Source: Neobacillus niacini
GTDB lineage: Bacteria > Bacillota > Bacilli > Bacillales > Cytobacillaceae
Assembly (NCBI RefSeq): GCF_019749295.1
Contig: NZ_JACWFG010000001.1
Coordinates: forward strand, 146,604-210,603
Direction of reading: 5' to 3'
Length of the DNA: 64,000 bases
The translations under genes and the position numbers were made by a program. This document shows positions 34,832-42,973 of this stretch, in pieces. The notes under the pieces are model-generated. The model did no database searches. It saw only the letters and a program-made list of their open reading frames with translations, and had not been told where the DNA came from. Positions within the stretch are counted from its first letter, which is position 1. Each line of letters opens with the position of its first letter.

Positions 34832-36016
34832 TTATCGGTGTTTTTTCTCTTCTTCAGTAAACCCGTCCAGCCCCTGCCTTTTCAACTCCTCTGCTACCAA
34901 CCTAGCTAGTTCTGTTGCTCCTGCACGGTTTGGATGCAAGGTATCGCCATTCATATAAAGAGCAAGCGTGGCTTCCGGCCCAATGGAGGTAAAGTAGGCT
35001 GAACTTAATACATTTAGGTCTACCAATGGTACATTTTCTTCCTGTGCTAAAGCGATAATTGAGTGTCTGTACCAACGGTTTACCGACGTGTGAACGCCCT
35101 CTGCATTAAAGTCTGATGCTCGTCCTTGAGGAGTTGATAATACTACTGTAGCACCTTTAGCCTTGACTTGCTGGACCATTTCCCGCATATACTCTTTAAA
35201 TTGCACTTCCGTTGTTGTATTTTTTGGATTTGTATCATTAATTCCAAGCTGTAAGATAAAATAATCTCCTGGCTTAATATATTTTAGAATGGCTTCTAAC
35301 TGGCCATCATCCTTAAAACCTCTTGCGATTTGGCCGCCGGATGCCATATTTCTAACCTGAAAGATCTCTGAATCAACAAATTGCGGAAATAATTGTCCCC
35401 ATCCCGCCTGGATACTGTTGTCCAATGGATAATAATTCGCTACAGTGGAATCGCCGCCAATATATATAGTTCTTTTGGTTTCTGGGTGGCGGGACAGTTT
35501 ATTAATTTCTAGAGCACTAAGTGTAAAATTGGTTCCCACCTTGCCTTCTGTAATTAGCAGATTAAGCTGACCATCCGTAATTGGAATTTGAAATGAATCC
35601 GTCGCATTGTTCCCTGTCATATTTATTACTTGATAAACTTCTTCTGCAGCCACGCTGACTCTAAACGCATCTCCTAAAGTAACCTTAACTTCATAAAGTC
35701 CATTTGGCAGATCAACATTAAACGTGTTATCACTCTTTGTACCAAACTCTAAAAACTGAACAGCATCACTAGCAACTCCTGTTCCGGATGCTGGTACATT
35801 AATCATATTTTCCGGGGTATTAAAGCCATAACGCTTTTTTTCATCATAATGGTCCGTGGCACTTACACCTACGTACCCTTTTTCTACCTCACCATTTCCA
35901 AAGTCAAACTTATAATTACTTGGTTCTGCACTTACAGGTAAATTCGTAAAGCTCCCGAAAATTGCTGCCATCATGATAATAATGGTTAAAATCTTTAATA
36001 ATCCATTCTTTCTCAC
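34832..36016 (-). CDS. Secreted SGNH/GDSL hydrolase, rhamnogalacturonan acetylesterase-like (RhgT/YesT type)
   Basis: Secreted esterase of 394 residues. A signal peptide ends near VSAEPS. A beta-rich domain follows (about 30-175), like the N-terminal domain of RhgT-type enzymes, with the FDFGNGEVEKGYVGV start and YGFNTPENM motif. The SGNH domain (about 180-390) has IYIGGDSTVANY (block I, Ser nucleophile), a Gly of MASGGQIARG, LQLGINDTN (block III), and DTLHPNRAGA (Asp and His). The enzyme would remove acetyl groups from rhamnogalacturonan outside the cell. A cre box lies about 100 bases upstream. Three hairpins follow the stop. Confidence 0.88.
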   Translation of the reverse strand: MRKNGLLKILTIIIMMAAIFGSFTNLPVSAEPSNYKFDFGNGEVEKGYVGVSATDHYDEKKRYGFNTPENMINVPASGTGVASDAVQFLEFGTKSDNTFNVDLPNGLYEVKVTLGDAFRVSVAAEEVYQVINMTGNNATDSFQIPITDGQLNLLITEGKVGTNFTLSALEINKLSRHPETKRTIYIGGDSTVANYYPLDNSIQAGWGQLFPQFVDSEIFQVRNMASGGQIARGFKDDGQLEAILKYIKPGDYFILQLGINDTNPKNTTTEVQFKEYMREMVQQVKAKGATVVLSTPQGRASDFNAEGVHTSVNRWYRHSIIALAQEENVPLVDLNVLSSAYFTSIGPEATLALYMNGDTLHPNRAGATELARLVAEELKRQGLDGFTEEEKKHR

Positions 36017-36113
36017 AATTCCATCCCCTCTCTTTGCATTATAATTATTTTTCTCTATTTCATCGCAGTCTTTTCTGTCTACTTGCTTACATATGTAGAT
36101 TCTCTACCAAACA

Positions 36114-36127
36114 AGAAAGCGATTACA
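36114..36127. promoter_or_regulatory. cre box upstream of the SGNH hydrolase
   Basis: AGAAAGCGATTACA matches the cre consensus at 13 of 14 positions, 98 bases before the start at 36016. The stretch 36128-36380 to the right holds no gene. Confidence 0.55.
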
Positions 36128-36391
36128 TTACAGTCACCTCCTCCCTTCTCGAATATAGTTCAGGAATATTTTTCCGTCATTATCAATTATTTGAATTATT
36201 GAATAAATGGAGAATTGTATTTTCTTGCATCATCAGCAAATTTATGACCCTAGGTCTATAATAACTGGAACTTTATTCCACTAGGTATTTTGTTTGATGA
36301 AAGAAAATGGTGCGGCGGGACATTTTAGCTATCACCTTTAAAACATAATCTAAAAAAAAATGAACAGAATAAAACATTGGAGGTGAATAAA

Positions 36392-36526
36392 ATGGATGAG
36401 AATACAAAAAGCTATCCTAACGTAAGCTTAGGCGGGAAAAAGTCTAATGAAAAAGGTGAGGGTGATTCTGGCCATATGCGTTATGGTCAGGGGAACAAAG
36501 GTGAGAGCAAGGGAAGAAACAAGTAA
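36392..36526 (+). CDS. Small hydrophilic protein, 44 residues, unrecognised
   Basis: A plus-strand frame of 44 codons begins at ATG 36392 with GGAGGTG seven bases upstream. It ends in TAA at 36524-36526 and is followed by a strong bidirectional terminator at 36557. The peptide has no hydrophobic segment and is rich in Gly, Lys, Asn, Ser and Glu, with the segments SLGGKKSNEKGEGD and GHMRYGQGNKGESKG. It is shorter than any listed frame. I do not recognise the family; the composition recalls small hydrophilic spore or desiccation proteins, but no SASP motif is visible. The good ribosome site, terminator and lone plus-strand orientation support a real gene. Confidence 0.6.
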   Translation: MDENTKSYPNVSLGGKKSNEKGEGDSGHMRYGQGNKGESKGRNK

Positions 36527-36556
36527 AAACGTATAGTGGTCTTTTATTAACAACAC

Positions 36557-36602
36557 AAAAAATGCTCACAAACATTGATTTTTCAATATTTGTGAGCATT
36601 TT
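36557..36602. terminator. Bidirectional terminator between small ORF and cupin gene
   Basis: AAAAATGCTCACAAA pairs with TTTGTGAGCATTTT, with an inner ATTGA/TCAAT stem. It has A/T tracts at both ends and sits between convergent genes (plus strand 36392-36526, minus strand 36606-36923). Confidence 0.85.
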
Positions 36603-36605
36603 AAT

Positions 36606-36923
36606 TCATCTTTTTAGCAGATCATCTCTTAGCGGGGTGAATGTATCAATGATAGCTCCAGCTTCTAATGCCTTTGCACCGTGCTTTGCTCCACCTGGAA
36701 TAAAGATTGTTTCTCCTGGTCCGACGATATGCTTTTCACCATCAATTGTAAATTCAAATTTTCCTCTTAGGCAGTAGGTTAGCTGTTCGTGGGGATGGCT
36801 GTGTTCATAGCCTTCTGCCCCCTCCTCAAAATGAACTTCCATCATCATAACACTGTTTCCGGGCGGGAAAATTTTTCTTTTCACACCAGGCTCTGCCGCT
36901 TCCCAGTTAAGTTTAATACTCAT
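36606..36923 (-). CDS. Cupin, KdgF-like (unsaturated uronate ring-opening)
   Basis: Small single-cupin protein of 105 residues. The metal-binding motif is EHSHPHEQLTYCLRGKFEF (His, His, Gln/Glu set), and the second is IFIPGGAKHGAKA. Size and motifs match KdgF, which converts 4,5-unsaturated uronates to their linear keto forms. The gene is the last of a tight operon (SDR, heparinase-like lyase, this cupin; gaps of 32 and 22 bases), where it would process the products of the lyase. The function is inferred from the match and the neighbourhood; other small cupins are possible. Confidence 0.65.
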   Translation of the reverse strand: MSIKLNWEAAEPGVKRKIFPPGNSVMMMEVHFEEGAEGYEHSHPHEQLTYCLRGKFEFTIDGEKHIVGPGETIFIPGGAKHGAKALEAGAIIDTFTPLRDDLLKR

Positions 36924-36945
36924 TTAGTACCTCCCAGTCTCTTTA

Positions 36946-39231
36946 TTAATAGGCTTTTGTCACTTCGACGCGAAATGTTTTTCCATTTTCTGTTAAATAG
37001 AGATGTACTCCGTGGTCCTGATCATCCATAAAATATGAAACGTATTTCTTTTCCCCTTTGCGGTTCGGAGTTAACAGGGTCACAATTCGGTGCCCTTTTG
37101 CTTTTTTTGTTGTGGCCTGTAAATGCCATTCTCTTGGCAAGCCTTCCACTTCGGCTGGGTCCACATCCTTGTAATCATTATTCTGATTTAATGACAGCTC
37201 TCCTGAAGAACTATAGATAAACCGGCCTTCTAAATCGGCTTTTTCTCCCCCTATTTTAAACACCTGACCCTCGATTTTCATTTGGTGTAAGGAATGCAGA
37301 AGCCAATTGACACTGCCTGGCTGTTCCAAATCTACCGAATCAACAATGACAAAGTATGATTGATTCACGAAGTAGATTTCTCTCTCAAATTTATTTAAAT
37401 ATGGTACATTTTCTTTGTAAGCATTGGTGGCATCTTCTCTTACATAGCTGTACTCATCATTTGATACCACTTCCAATACTTCACCGTATGCCTGTTTATT
37501 TAGAATTTTATTGGATTCGGCATATTGTCCCAAACCATCGATTAGCAAAGTATTATGAGATTGAGTCTGCCTTCTCCATTTTTTATGCATGGTACTGTTA
37601 AAGCCAACATAATGTCCAGATCGTACTACAAGCGGCTCTCCAAATGCATGAAGGACAAAACTATTCTGATCCCCGTGACTATGACTCAGCGACCCGTAGT
37701 GACTACTCTTTGTTAACAGCATTACATGCTCATCGGGCTGGTCCATTTTATCGTGAAAAGCAACCCAGCCAACATCCTTAAACCATTTAACGCGCTCAAC
37801 ATCTGCTGGCGGTACAGCTTTTACCTCAGGGAAATCATGGAGATAAAGCATTTCATCAAACTGAAAATCCCACCAGCCATAGTTGAAGAACTTTTGATCG
37901 GCATCTTTGTCCCATGCTTTTACCTGCTCAAAGTACCATTGGTACCAACCATTTCCAGTAATTCCTGCAAATTGACGGATATTAAAAGCGGTCTTCAATC
38001 CTGGTCGTTCTCCAAGATTGGATTGGTCACCAAAACTCGCACGTCGGGTATCTTGACTATAACAATACAACGGGAAATCTCCTGTTTTTTGGAAAAACGG
38101 GCGTTTGTAAAAATCTAGACTCATATAATTCTTTAATAGGTTTAACGCATCAATTAGATAAGCCATCCCAGTGGTCCAATACATGCCGCCTTCTGCCCAT
38201 CCGCCATCTTTACCTCCCCATGGCGTGTAGAGACATGCGTAATATTCGATTGTATAATCCAGCCATTGCTGTGCCTCCGGAGCATCATCCAGTAAGGCAA
38301 TTGAACAAGGAATAAGGACAGAAGACAGGGAACGGACTGCATGGCTGTCATATGGAACCTGATGGATTTTAGAACGTTCGATAACATGATAGGCTACTTG
38401 TTCGGTTCTTCTTAACAGGGAATGTCGAACTAGTCCTCTTTCTTGATCTGAAAGGTGTTGATAAAGCCAGTCATATCCCCAGGCTAAGGCTGCAGCGATT
38501 CGGAAAGCACATTCATCATTGTAATCTCTTGAAGTTGTGCCCTCTGTGTCCCAATTTGCCACATGAATCAGCCATTCCTTTGCCCGATTAAGAATCTTTT
38601 CATCTTCGAGGATGACACCCGCCACACTTAAATGACGAATGGCATAGAGTGTTTCTTGGCAGTCCATGTACATTTGTCTCCACAACTTGATTACTCGTTT
38701 ATTTTCCGGATACGGCCTTGGTTCCGGCATTAATTCACGATCTAGCCATGGTTTAACCGACTTTTCGTAAAAAGTCTTCCAATTGCAGTGCTGCGTATTT
38801 TCCTTCAAGTTGGTTTTAAATGCCTCCAATTGATTAGGAGATAACCATAACCTTGGGTGGGCAAGATTTACTTCTTTGTATCGTTCATCTCTGCTTGGAA
38901 GAGCAGTATCCGGAAGGTTTTCAGGAATATTGAACTTCCTTGCTTCACTCCAATTTTGCTCCACAGTATCTAATAACGCATACCGCCAATAATAGGTACC
39001 TGGTTCCATCGCGGTGTTAGGTGTATAAAAATTATAGGGAACAGGTTGAATTGTTTCCGTCTGTTCGGGTAAGAAGTTCTCATTTTTTGAAATCTGCAAG
39101 CAGTATTGATCATTTTCTAATTGTACCGGCAGCCAAGTAAACCGGGGGGGATTCTCAATTAATTCTGACTTCTCATCCGGCGCATATTTTACATCTAATA
39201 TACCACTTACTGGTTGATAGATTGATTGCAT
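36946..39231 (-). CDS. Heparinase II/III-like polysaccharide lyase with DUF4962 N-domain, cytoplasmic
   Basis: Large protein of 761 residues without a signal peptide. The N-terminal part has a beta domain (1-110) with the pattern PPRFTWLPV and WRYALLDT. A helical alpha/alpha-toroid follows (about 120-470), with YDWLYQHLSDQERG and the GGWAEGGMYW segment. The C-terminal beta-sandwich starts at the heparinase motif SLSHSHGDQNSFVLHAFGEPLVV. This combination is typical of the DUF4962 plus heparinase II/III families, close to exo-acting oligouronide lyases of PL15/PL17 type. Being cytoplasmic, it would degrade imported oligouronides. The operon partners (SDR, KdgF-like cupin) fit. The substrate, whether alginate, hyaluronan-like or pectic, is not resolved. 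Confidence 0.82.
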   Translation of the reverse strand: MQSIYQPVSGILDVKYAPDEKSELIENPPRFTWLPVQLENDQYCLQISKNENFLPEQTETIQPVPYNFYTPNTAMEPGTYYWRYALLDTVEQNWSEARKFNIPENLPDTALPSRDERYKEVNLAHPRLWLSPNQLEAFKTNLKENTQHCNWKTFYEKSVKPWLDRELMPEPRPYPENKRVIKLWRQMYMDCQETLYAIRHLSVAGVILEDEKILNRAKEWLIHVANWDTEGTTSRDYNDECAFRIAAALAWGYDWLYQHLSDQERGLVRHSLLRRTEQVAYHVIERSKIHQVPYDSHAVRSLSSVLIPCSIALLDDAPEAQQWLDYTIEYYACLYTPWGGKDGGWAEGGMYWTTGMAYLIDALNLLKNYMSLDFYKRPFFQKTGDFPLYCYSQDTRRASFGDQSNLGERPGLKTAFNIRQFAGITGNGWYQWYFEQVKAWDKDADQKFFNYGWWDFQFDEMLYLHDFPEVKAVPPADVERVKWFKDVGWVAFHDKMDQPDEHVMLLTKSSHYGSLSHSHGDQNSFVLHAFGEPLVVRSGHYVGFNSTMHKKWRRQTQSHNTLLIDGLGQYAESNKILNKQAYGEVLEVVSNDEYSYVREDATNAYKENVPYLNKFEREIYFVNQSYFVIVDSVDLEQPGSVNWLLHSLHQMKIEGQVFKIGGEKADLEGRFIYSSSGELSLNQNNDYKDVDPAEVEGLPREWHLQATTKKAKGHRIVTLLTPNRKGEKKYVSYFMDDQDHGVHLYLTENGKTFRVEVTKAY

Positions 39232-39263
39232 CTGTTATTCCTCCTTAACTATTATAAATAAAT

Positions 39264-40028
39264 TTATTTCATGAACATACCGCCATTGATTTCAATGGTT
39301 TCTCCCGTAATGTAGGAAGCGTATGGAGAGGTAAGAAATAGGACGGCACCGCTGATATCCTGTGGTACACCGCCACGGCCCAATGGGATTTTTGCAACCG
39401 TTGCCTTTCTTCCTTCCTCCGTATTAAACGTAGCATGGAATTTGGTTTGATCAATGAAACCAGGTGAAAGCGCATTCACTCGAATCCCAAATGGAGCCAG
39501 TTCTTTGGCAAGCCCCTTAGTAAAGGTAATGATTGCTCCTTTAGTCGTCGCATATGGTACTGCACCTGGTCCGCCACCATCATGAGCAGCAACGGAACTT
39601 AGGTTAATAATGATACCGCTTCCTTTTTCTTTCATACCTGGAATAACTGCTTTACTCATAAAGGCTGCTGATGTAACATTAACATCCATTATTTTCCGCC
39701 ATAAATCCATTGTCATATCTTCAATTTTTCTTCTCTCTACTAAATGACCGGCATTATTTACTAGAATATCTATACATCCTAACTTCTCTTTAACCTCTGC
39801 CGTAAGGGCTTCTATTTGAGCTAGATCTGTTACATCGGCCTGAACCATGATCGCATCTCCGCCCTGCTTTTTGATGATGGAGACAGTTTCTTCTGCACCT
39901 TCTCTGTTGCTTAAGTAATTCACTGCCACCTTTGCCCCATTTGCGGCTAAATCAATAGCAATGGCTTGCCCAATTCCGCCGCTTGCTCCTGTTACTAAGG
40001 CTGTTCTTCCATTTAAATCAAATTGCAT
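39264..40028 (-). CDS. Short-chain dehydrogenase/reductase, probable keto-deoxy uronate reductase
   Basis: Classical SDR of 254 residues. The cofactor motif TGASGGIGQ is at residues 13-21, with NYLSNREGA, whose Arg suggests NADPH preference. NAG is at about 90, and catalytic Ser-Tyr-Lys is in INLSSVAAHDGGGPGAVPYATTKGA. The C-terminal ITGETIEINGG is typical. It is the first gene of an operon with the heparinase-like lyase and the KdgF-like cupin. A role in reducing 4-deoxy-5-keto-uronate (DEH) or 2-keto-3-deoxygluconate (KduD) would fit, but the sequence alone does not prove it. Confidence 0.85.
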   Translation of the reverse strand: MQFDLNGRTALVTGASGGIGQAIAIDLAANGAKVAVNYLSNREGAEETVSIIKKQGGDAIMVQADVTDLAQIEALTAEVKEKLGCIDILVNNAGHLVERRKIEDMTMDLWRKIMDVNVTSAAFMSKAVIPGMKEKGSGIIINLSSVAAHDGGGPGAVPYATTKGAIITFTKGLAKELAPFGIRVNALSPGFIDQTKFHATFNTEEGRKATVAKIPLGRGGVPQDISGAVLFLTSPYASYITGETIEINGGMFMK

Positions 40029-40244
40029 ATCCTTACCCCCTAGTCATAATGTTAAAAACTCCGTAAGATATATTTGGAATAACCCCATTTTAACAATGGA
40101 GATAGAATTGTTCTTCGGAATAATTTTAGACTCTATTGTCTTTTTTTTAGAAATACGGATCATTCTATCAAAAAAAGACTGACTCGAAAGGTCTCTCATT
40201 TGCACCTTTAAGCCAGCCACTATGAAAATAATATTCTCTCATTC

Positions 40245-42764
40245 CTATTTTTTAATAAGGAGTGATGGCCAGTTAGCCTGGTTGCTATCTTCTTTAGAAT
40301 ACATATTAATATTACCGTTCTGTCCTTTGGTATCGACAATCATCAAGGTTACTTTTCCGTCAGTTTGAGATTTAACAAACGGAGTTGCATCTAGATTAAC
40401 TTTTTCCGCTTCTGCAGAGTCAACGGTAATGGAACCTAGATAAACCGCAGAATCCCCGATACCTGTTACTGTAACGGATTCCTGTGCGTGATTAGGAGAA
40501 TTCTGCCAAGTAATGTTGTCTTCAGCCCAGTTATCATTGGTTAATCCGAAAACGTCTAGTTCCACACTCGTTGTGTTACTCCCTATTTTTCCAGTCAACT
40601 CTAAAATGGCTTCCTTGACATCGTTAATGTCTGCTATATCAAACTGGAAATAGGCAATCCGGCCTTTTGTATTTTCTAAATTATTTTTAATGTTAAAGTA
40701 TTTGTAATAGTTTTTGTCAGCAGAACCTGCTGCTGTTAAATCCGGATTTTCGAGGCCATAATTGGATGTAGGTCTCTCAATATCAACTAGTGCGTCCGCT
40801 GCAGGAGTTAGTATCTCTTGTTCCCCTGGACTTTCTTCCTGACCGCCAGATTCTAAGTTAATATAAAAATCATTCTCACTGTTCTTTTCAACTTTATTGT
40901 CATTCATAACAATCTCACTGCCAACTTCAATTCTGATACCATTCGTATTACCTTTAATATGATTGCCAGTTATCGTAATATTTTTAGGGTCACCGGCGCC
41001 TATATTACTCGCTTTTGTATCTCCTTTATCATGTGCTAATACAATTCCTGTAAATCCATCGCCTGTATTGTTGGTAATCATATTGTCACGAATGATTGTT
41101 CCAGGAGCATTTAGGATATAGATTCCCTTCCCATTACTAGGCTCCGTCGTATGGGTAATCATATTTTTCTCAATAATGGTATTCGGTGAACCCATATACA
41201 CTTTAATCCCTTCGCGCGAGTTGCTGATTTTATTATCATGAATATAGTTATACGGTCCTGATGCGTCGTGATTCGTAGGAGCTGTACCGCCAGTGTTTCC
41301 GATACCAATACCAGCGCCAGTCAGAACACCAGTAATCGTATTTTTATAGACTTCATTCAAAAATTCATCTTCACCATGTAAATCAATTGCATCTAATACC
41401 GTGTTTTCAAAGGTATTATTATAAATCGCATTATTGTGGGCATAGTACTGGATTAGTGCACCATGACGAATGTACGGGCCTTGGAAGACACTGTTTCTAA
41501 CAACGTTATAGCGGGTGTCATTTTTATAACCTGTACGATCTGTTTTAGGTACACCCTGGATACTCACGCCATAACCTGCACCACCGCCGCCTACATCGGT
41601 TGCATTTTGGAATAGAGCATGCTGGACCACGATATCATGGCTATTTTCAACCCTGACACCCATTCTTTGGTACTTTTCGATGGTTACATGGTCAACAAGA
41701 ATGTTATATGACGGTGCATCACCTGCTCCATCCGTAATATAAATACCGTATGTCGGTCCTCCAAGGTCTGGGTTAGTCTTGGTAGAATCTGTAGAATACT
41801 TGCCATCAAAAGTGGAAGTAATCGTCAAATTGGAGACGACGATATTATTCATGCCGTAAGAGCGCAATACTTTACCGCTTGGTACATCAGCACCAAAATC
41901 AGAAACAAGGAAAACATTTTTTTGACTTTCACCTCTTAGGTTTACTCCTGACTTAAGAGCAATATGGGAGGAACCATCGTTTGATAATGTTCCATTTAAA
42001 TTATAAGTACCATTTGGAAGGTACACTTCATCTCCCGGTTTGGCTGCTTCGATTGCACCTAAAATAGCTGGAGTATCATCGTTTTCATTGTCCTCTGAAT
42101 CGGCACCGTATTCTAAAACATTTAGAGTTTTTCCGGTTACCTTATTCGGCTCATGAATCGCATGTGGTGAACCATCAGGATTGATTAATCCCGGCTTTGT
42201 ATAGGTTACATCTTCCCGTTCTTCCGGTTTAGGCGGAATGAGTTCTGCAAGAACCAGCTGACCATCCGCTGTTGGACTGTAGATATGCGTAACCGTAATA
42301 CTATTCCACATATTGACAGAGTTTCCTTTACAAAGAATCTTGACGTATCGGGCAGAAGAGTCTTCAACGTCATAGGCTGCGAGACCAAGCTCTCCTTCTT
42401 TACTTACTCCATTCTGAAGGATGGTTTCCCATACTATACCATCGTTAGAAACTTGGACATCAAAATAGGATTGTCTTTGATTTCCGTTGTGAAATGCAAG
42501 ACCTAAATACCCGATTTCCTGAGTGCTCCCAAGATCATATAAAATCCATTCTTCTAACCCCTGTGAGGACCAGCGCGTACCTATGTCATCATCTAATGTG
42601 TTTTCAGGAAAATTCCCATCATTCCCACTTGCGGTTACTTCCACGATTTGTAGTTTAATAGGCTGTACTTCTGCAGAATATGCGGGAATACCAGGAATGA
42701 CTAAGACCAACACAAACATTAAATACAGAAAAACAGAACCCTTTTTGTTTCTTTTTGAAAACAT
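40245..42764 (-). CDS. Secreted parallel beta-helix polysaccharide-active protein with F5/8C and CBM96-like domains
   Basis: Multidomain exoprotein of about 839 residues. After a signal peptide (about 1-30) comes a discoidin-like (F5/8 type C, CBM32-like) domain at about 30-150, with DDDIGTRWSSQG. A pectate_lyase_3-type right-handed beta-helix lies at about 210-640, beginning NVLEYGADSEDNENDDTPAI and continuing with repeated N-ITITSN-like turns. The C-terminal domain (about 660-839) is DNRLRE/CBM96-like. This resembles PL or GH28-like secreted enzymes; the catalytic type cannot be named. The start is ATG 42764, six bases after GGAGG. A perfect cre box lies upstream. Confidence 0.87.
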   Translation of the reverse strand: MFSKRNKKGSVFLYLMFVLVLVIPGIPAYSAEVQPIKLQIVEVTASGNDGNFPENTLDDDIGTRWSSQGLEEWILYDLGSTQEIGYLGLAFHNGNQRQSYFDVQVSNDGIVWETILQNGVSKEGELGLAAYDVEDSSARYVKILCKGNSVNMWNSITVTHIYSPTADGQLVLAELIPPKPEEREDVTYTKPGLINPDGSPHAIHEPNKVTGKTLNVLEYGADSEDNENDDTPAILGAIEAAKPGDEVYLPNGTYNLNGTLSNDGSSHIALKSGVNLRGESQKNVFLVSDFGADVPSGKVLRSYGMNNIVVSNLTITSTFDGKYSTDSTKTNPDLGGPTYGIYITDGAGDAPSYNILVDHVTIEKYQRMGVRVENSHDIVVQHALFQNATDVGGGGAGYGVSIQGVPKTDRTGYKNDTRYNVVRNSVFQGPYIRHGALIQYYAHNNAIYNNTFENTVLDAIDLHGEDEFLNEVYKNTITGVLTGAGIGIGNTGGTAPTNHDASGPYNYIHDNKISNSREGIKVYMGSPNTIIEKNMITHTTEPSNGKGIYILNAPGTIIRDNMITNNTGDGFTGIVLAHDKGDTKASNIGAGDPKNITITGNHIKGNTNGIRIEVGSEIVMNDNKVEKNSENDFYINLESGGQEESPGEQEILTPAADALVDIERPTSNYGLENPDLTAAGSADKNYYKYFNIKNNLENTKGRIAYFQFDIADINDVKEAILELTGKIGSNTTSVELDVFGLTNDNWAEDNITWQNSPNHAQESVTVTGIGDSAVYLGSITVDSAEAEKVNLDATPFVKSQTDGKVTLMIVDTKGQNGNINMYSKEDSNQANWPSLLIKK

Positions 42765-42848
42765 TTTCATCCTCCTTCATTTCACTTAAAATCTGACAAT
42801 CTTCTAAAAACTCCAAACACACTATGCTCCTTTCTATTAACAGTCTAG

Positions 42849-42862
42849 TGTAAACGCTGTCA
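42849..42862. promoter_or_regulatory. cre box upstream of the beta-helix protein gene
   Basis: TGTAAACGCTGTCA matches the consensus TGWNANCGNTNWCA at every position, 85 bases before ATG 42764. It is the best cre in the window. Confidence 0.75.
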
Positions 42863-42973
42863 TTACTGAGGTTAGAAGAGGTATCCTTTTCATTTTAACC
42901 ATCCACAATGGAGCGAATCTGTTGTTTTCTTTATATCGATTAGTCAAATTTTTAGATATATAGAAGAAGTTAT

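Noticed and set aside
40171..40194. Terminator after the beta-helix protein gene
   Set aside because: The stem is only four base pairs (AGAC/GTCT), although a T7 run follows.
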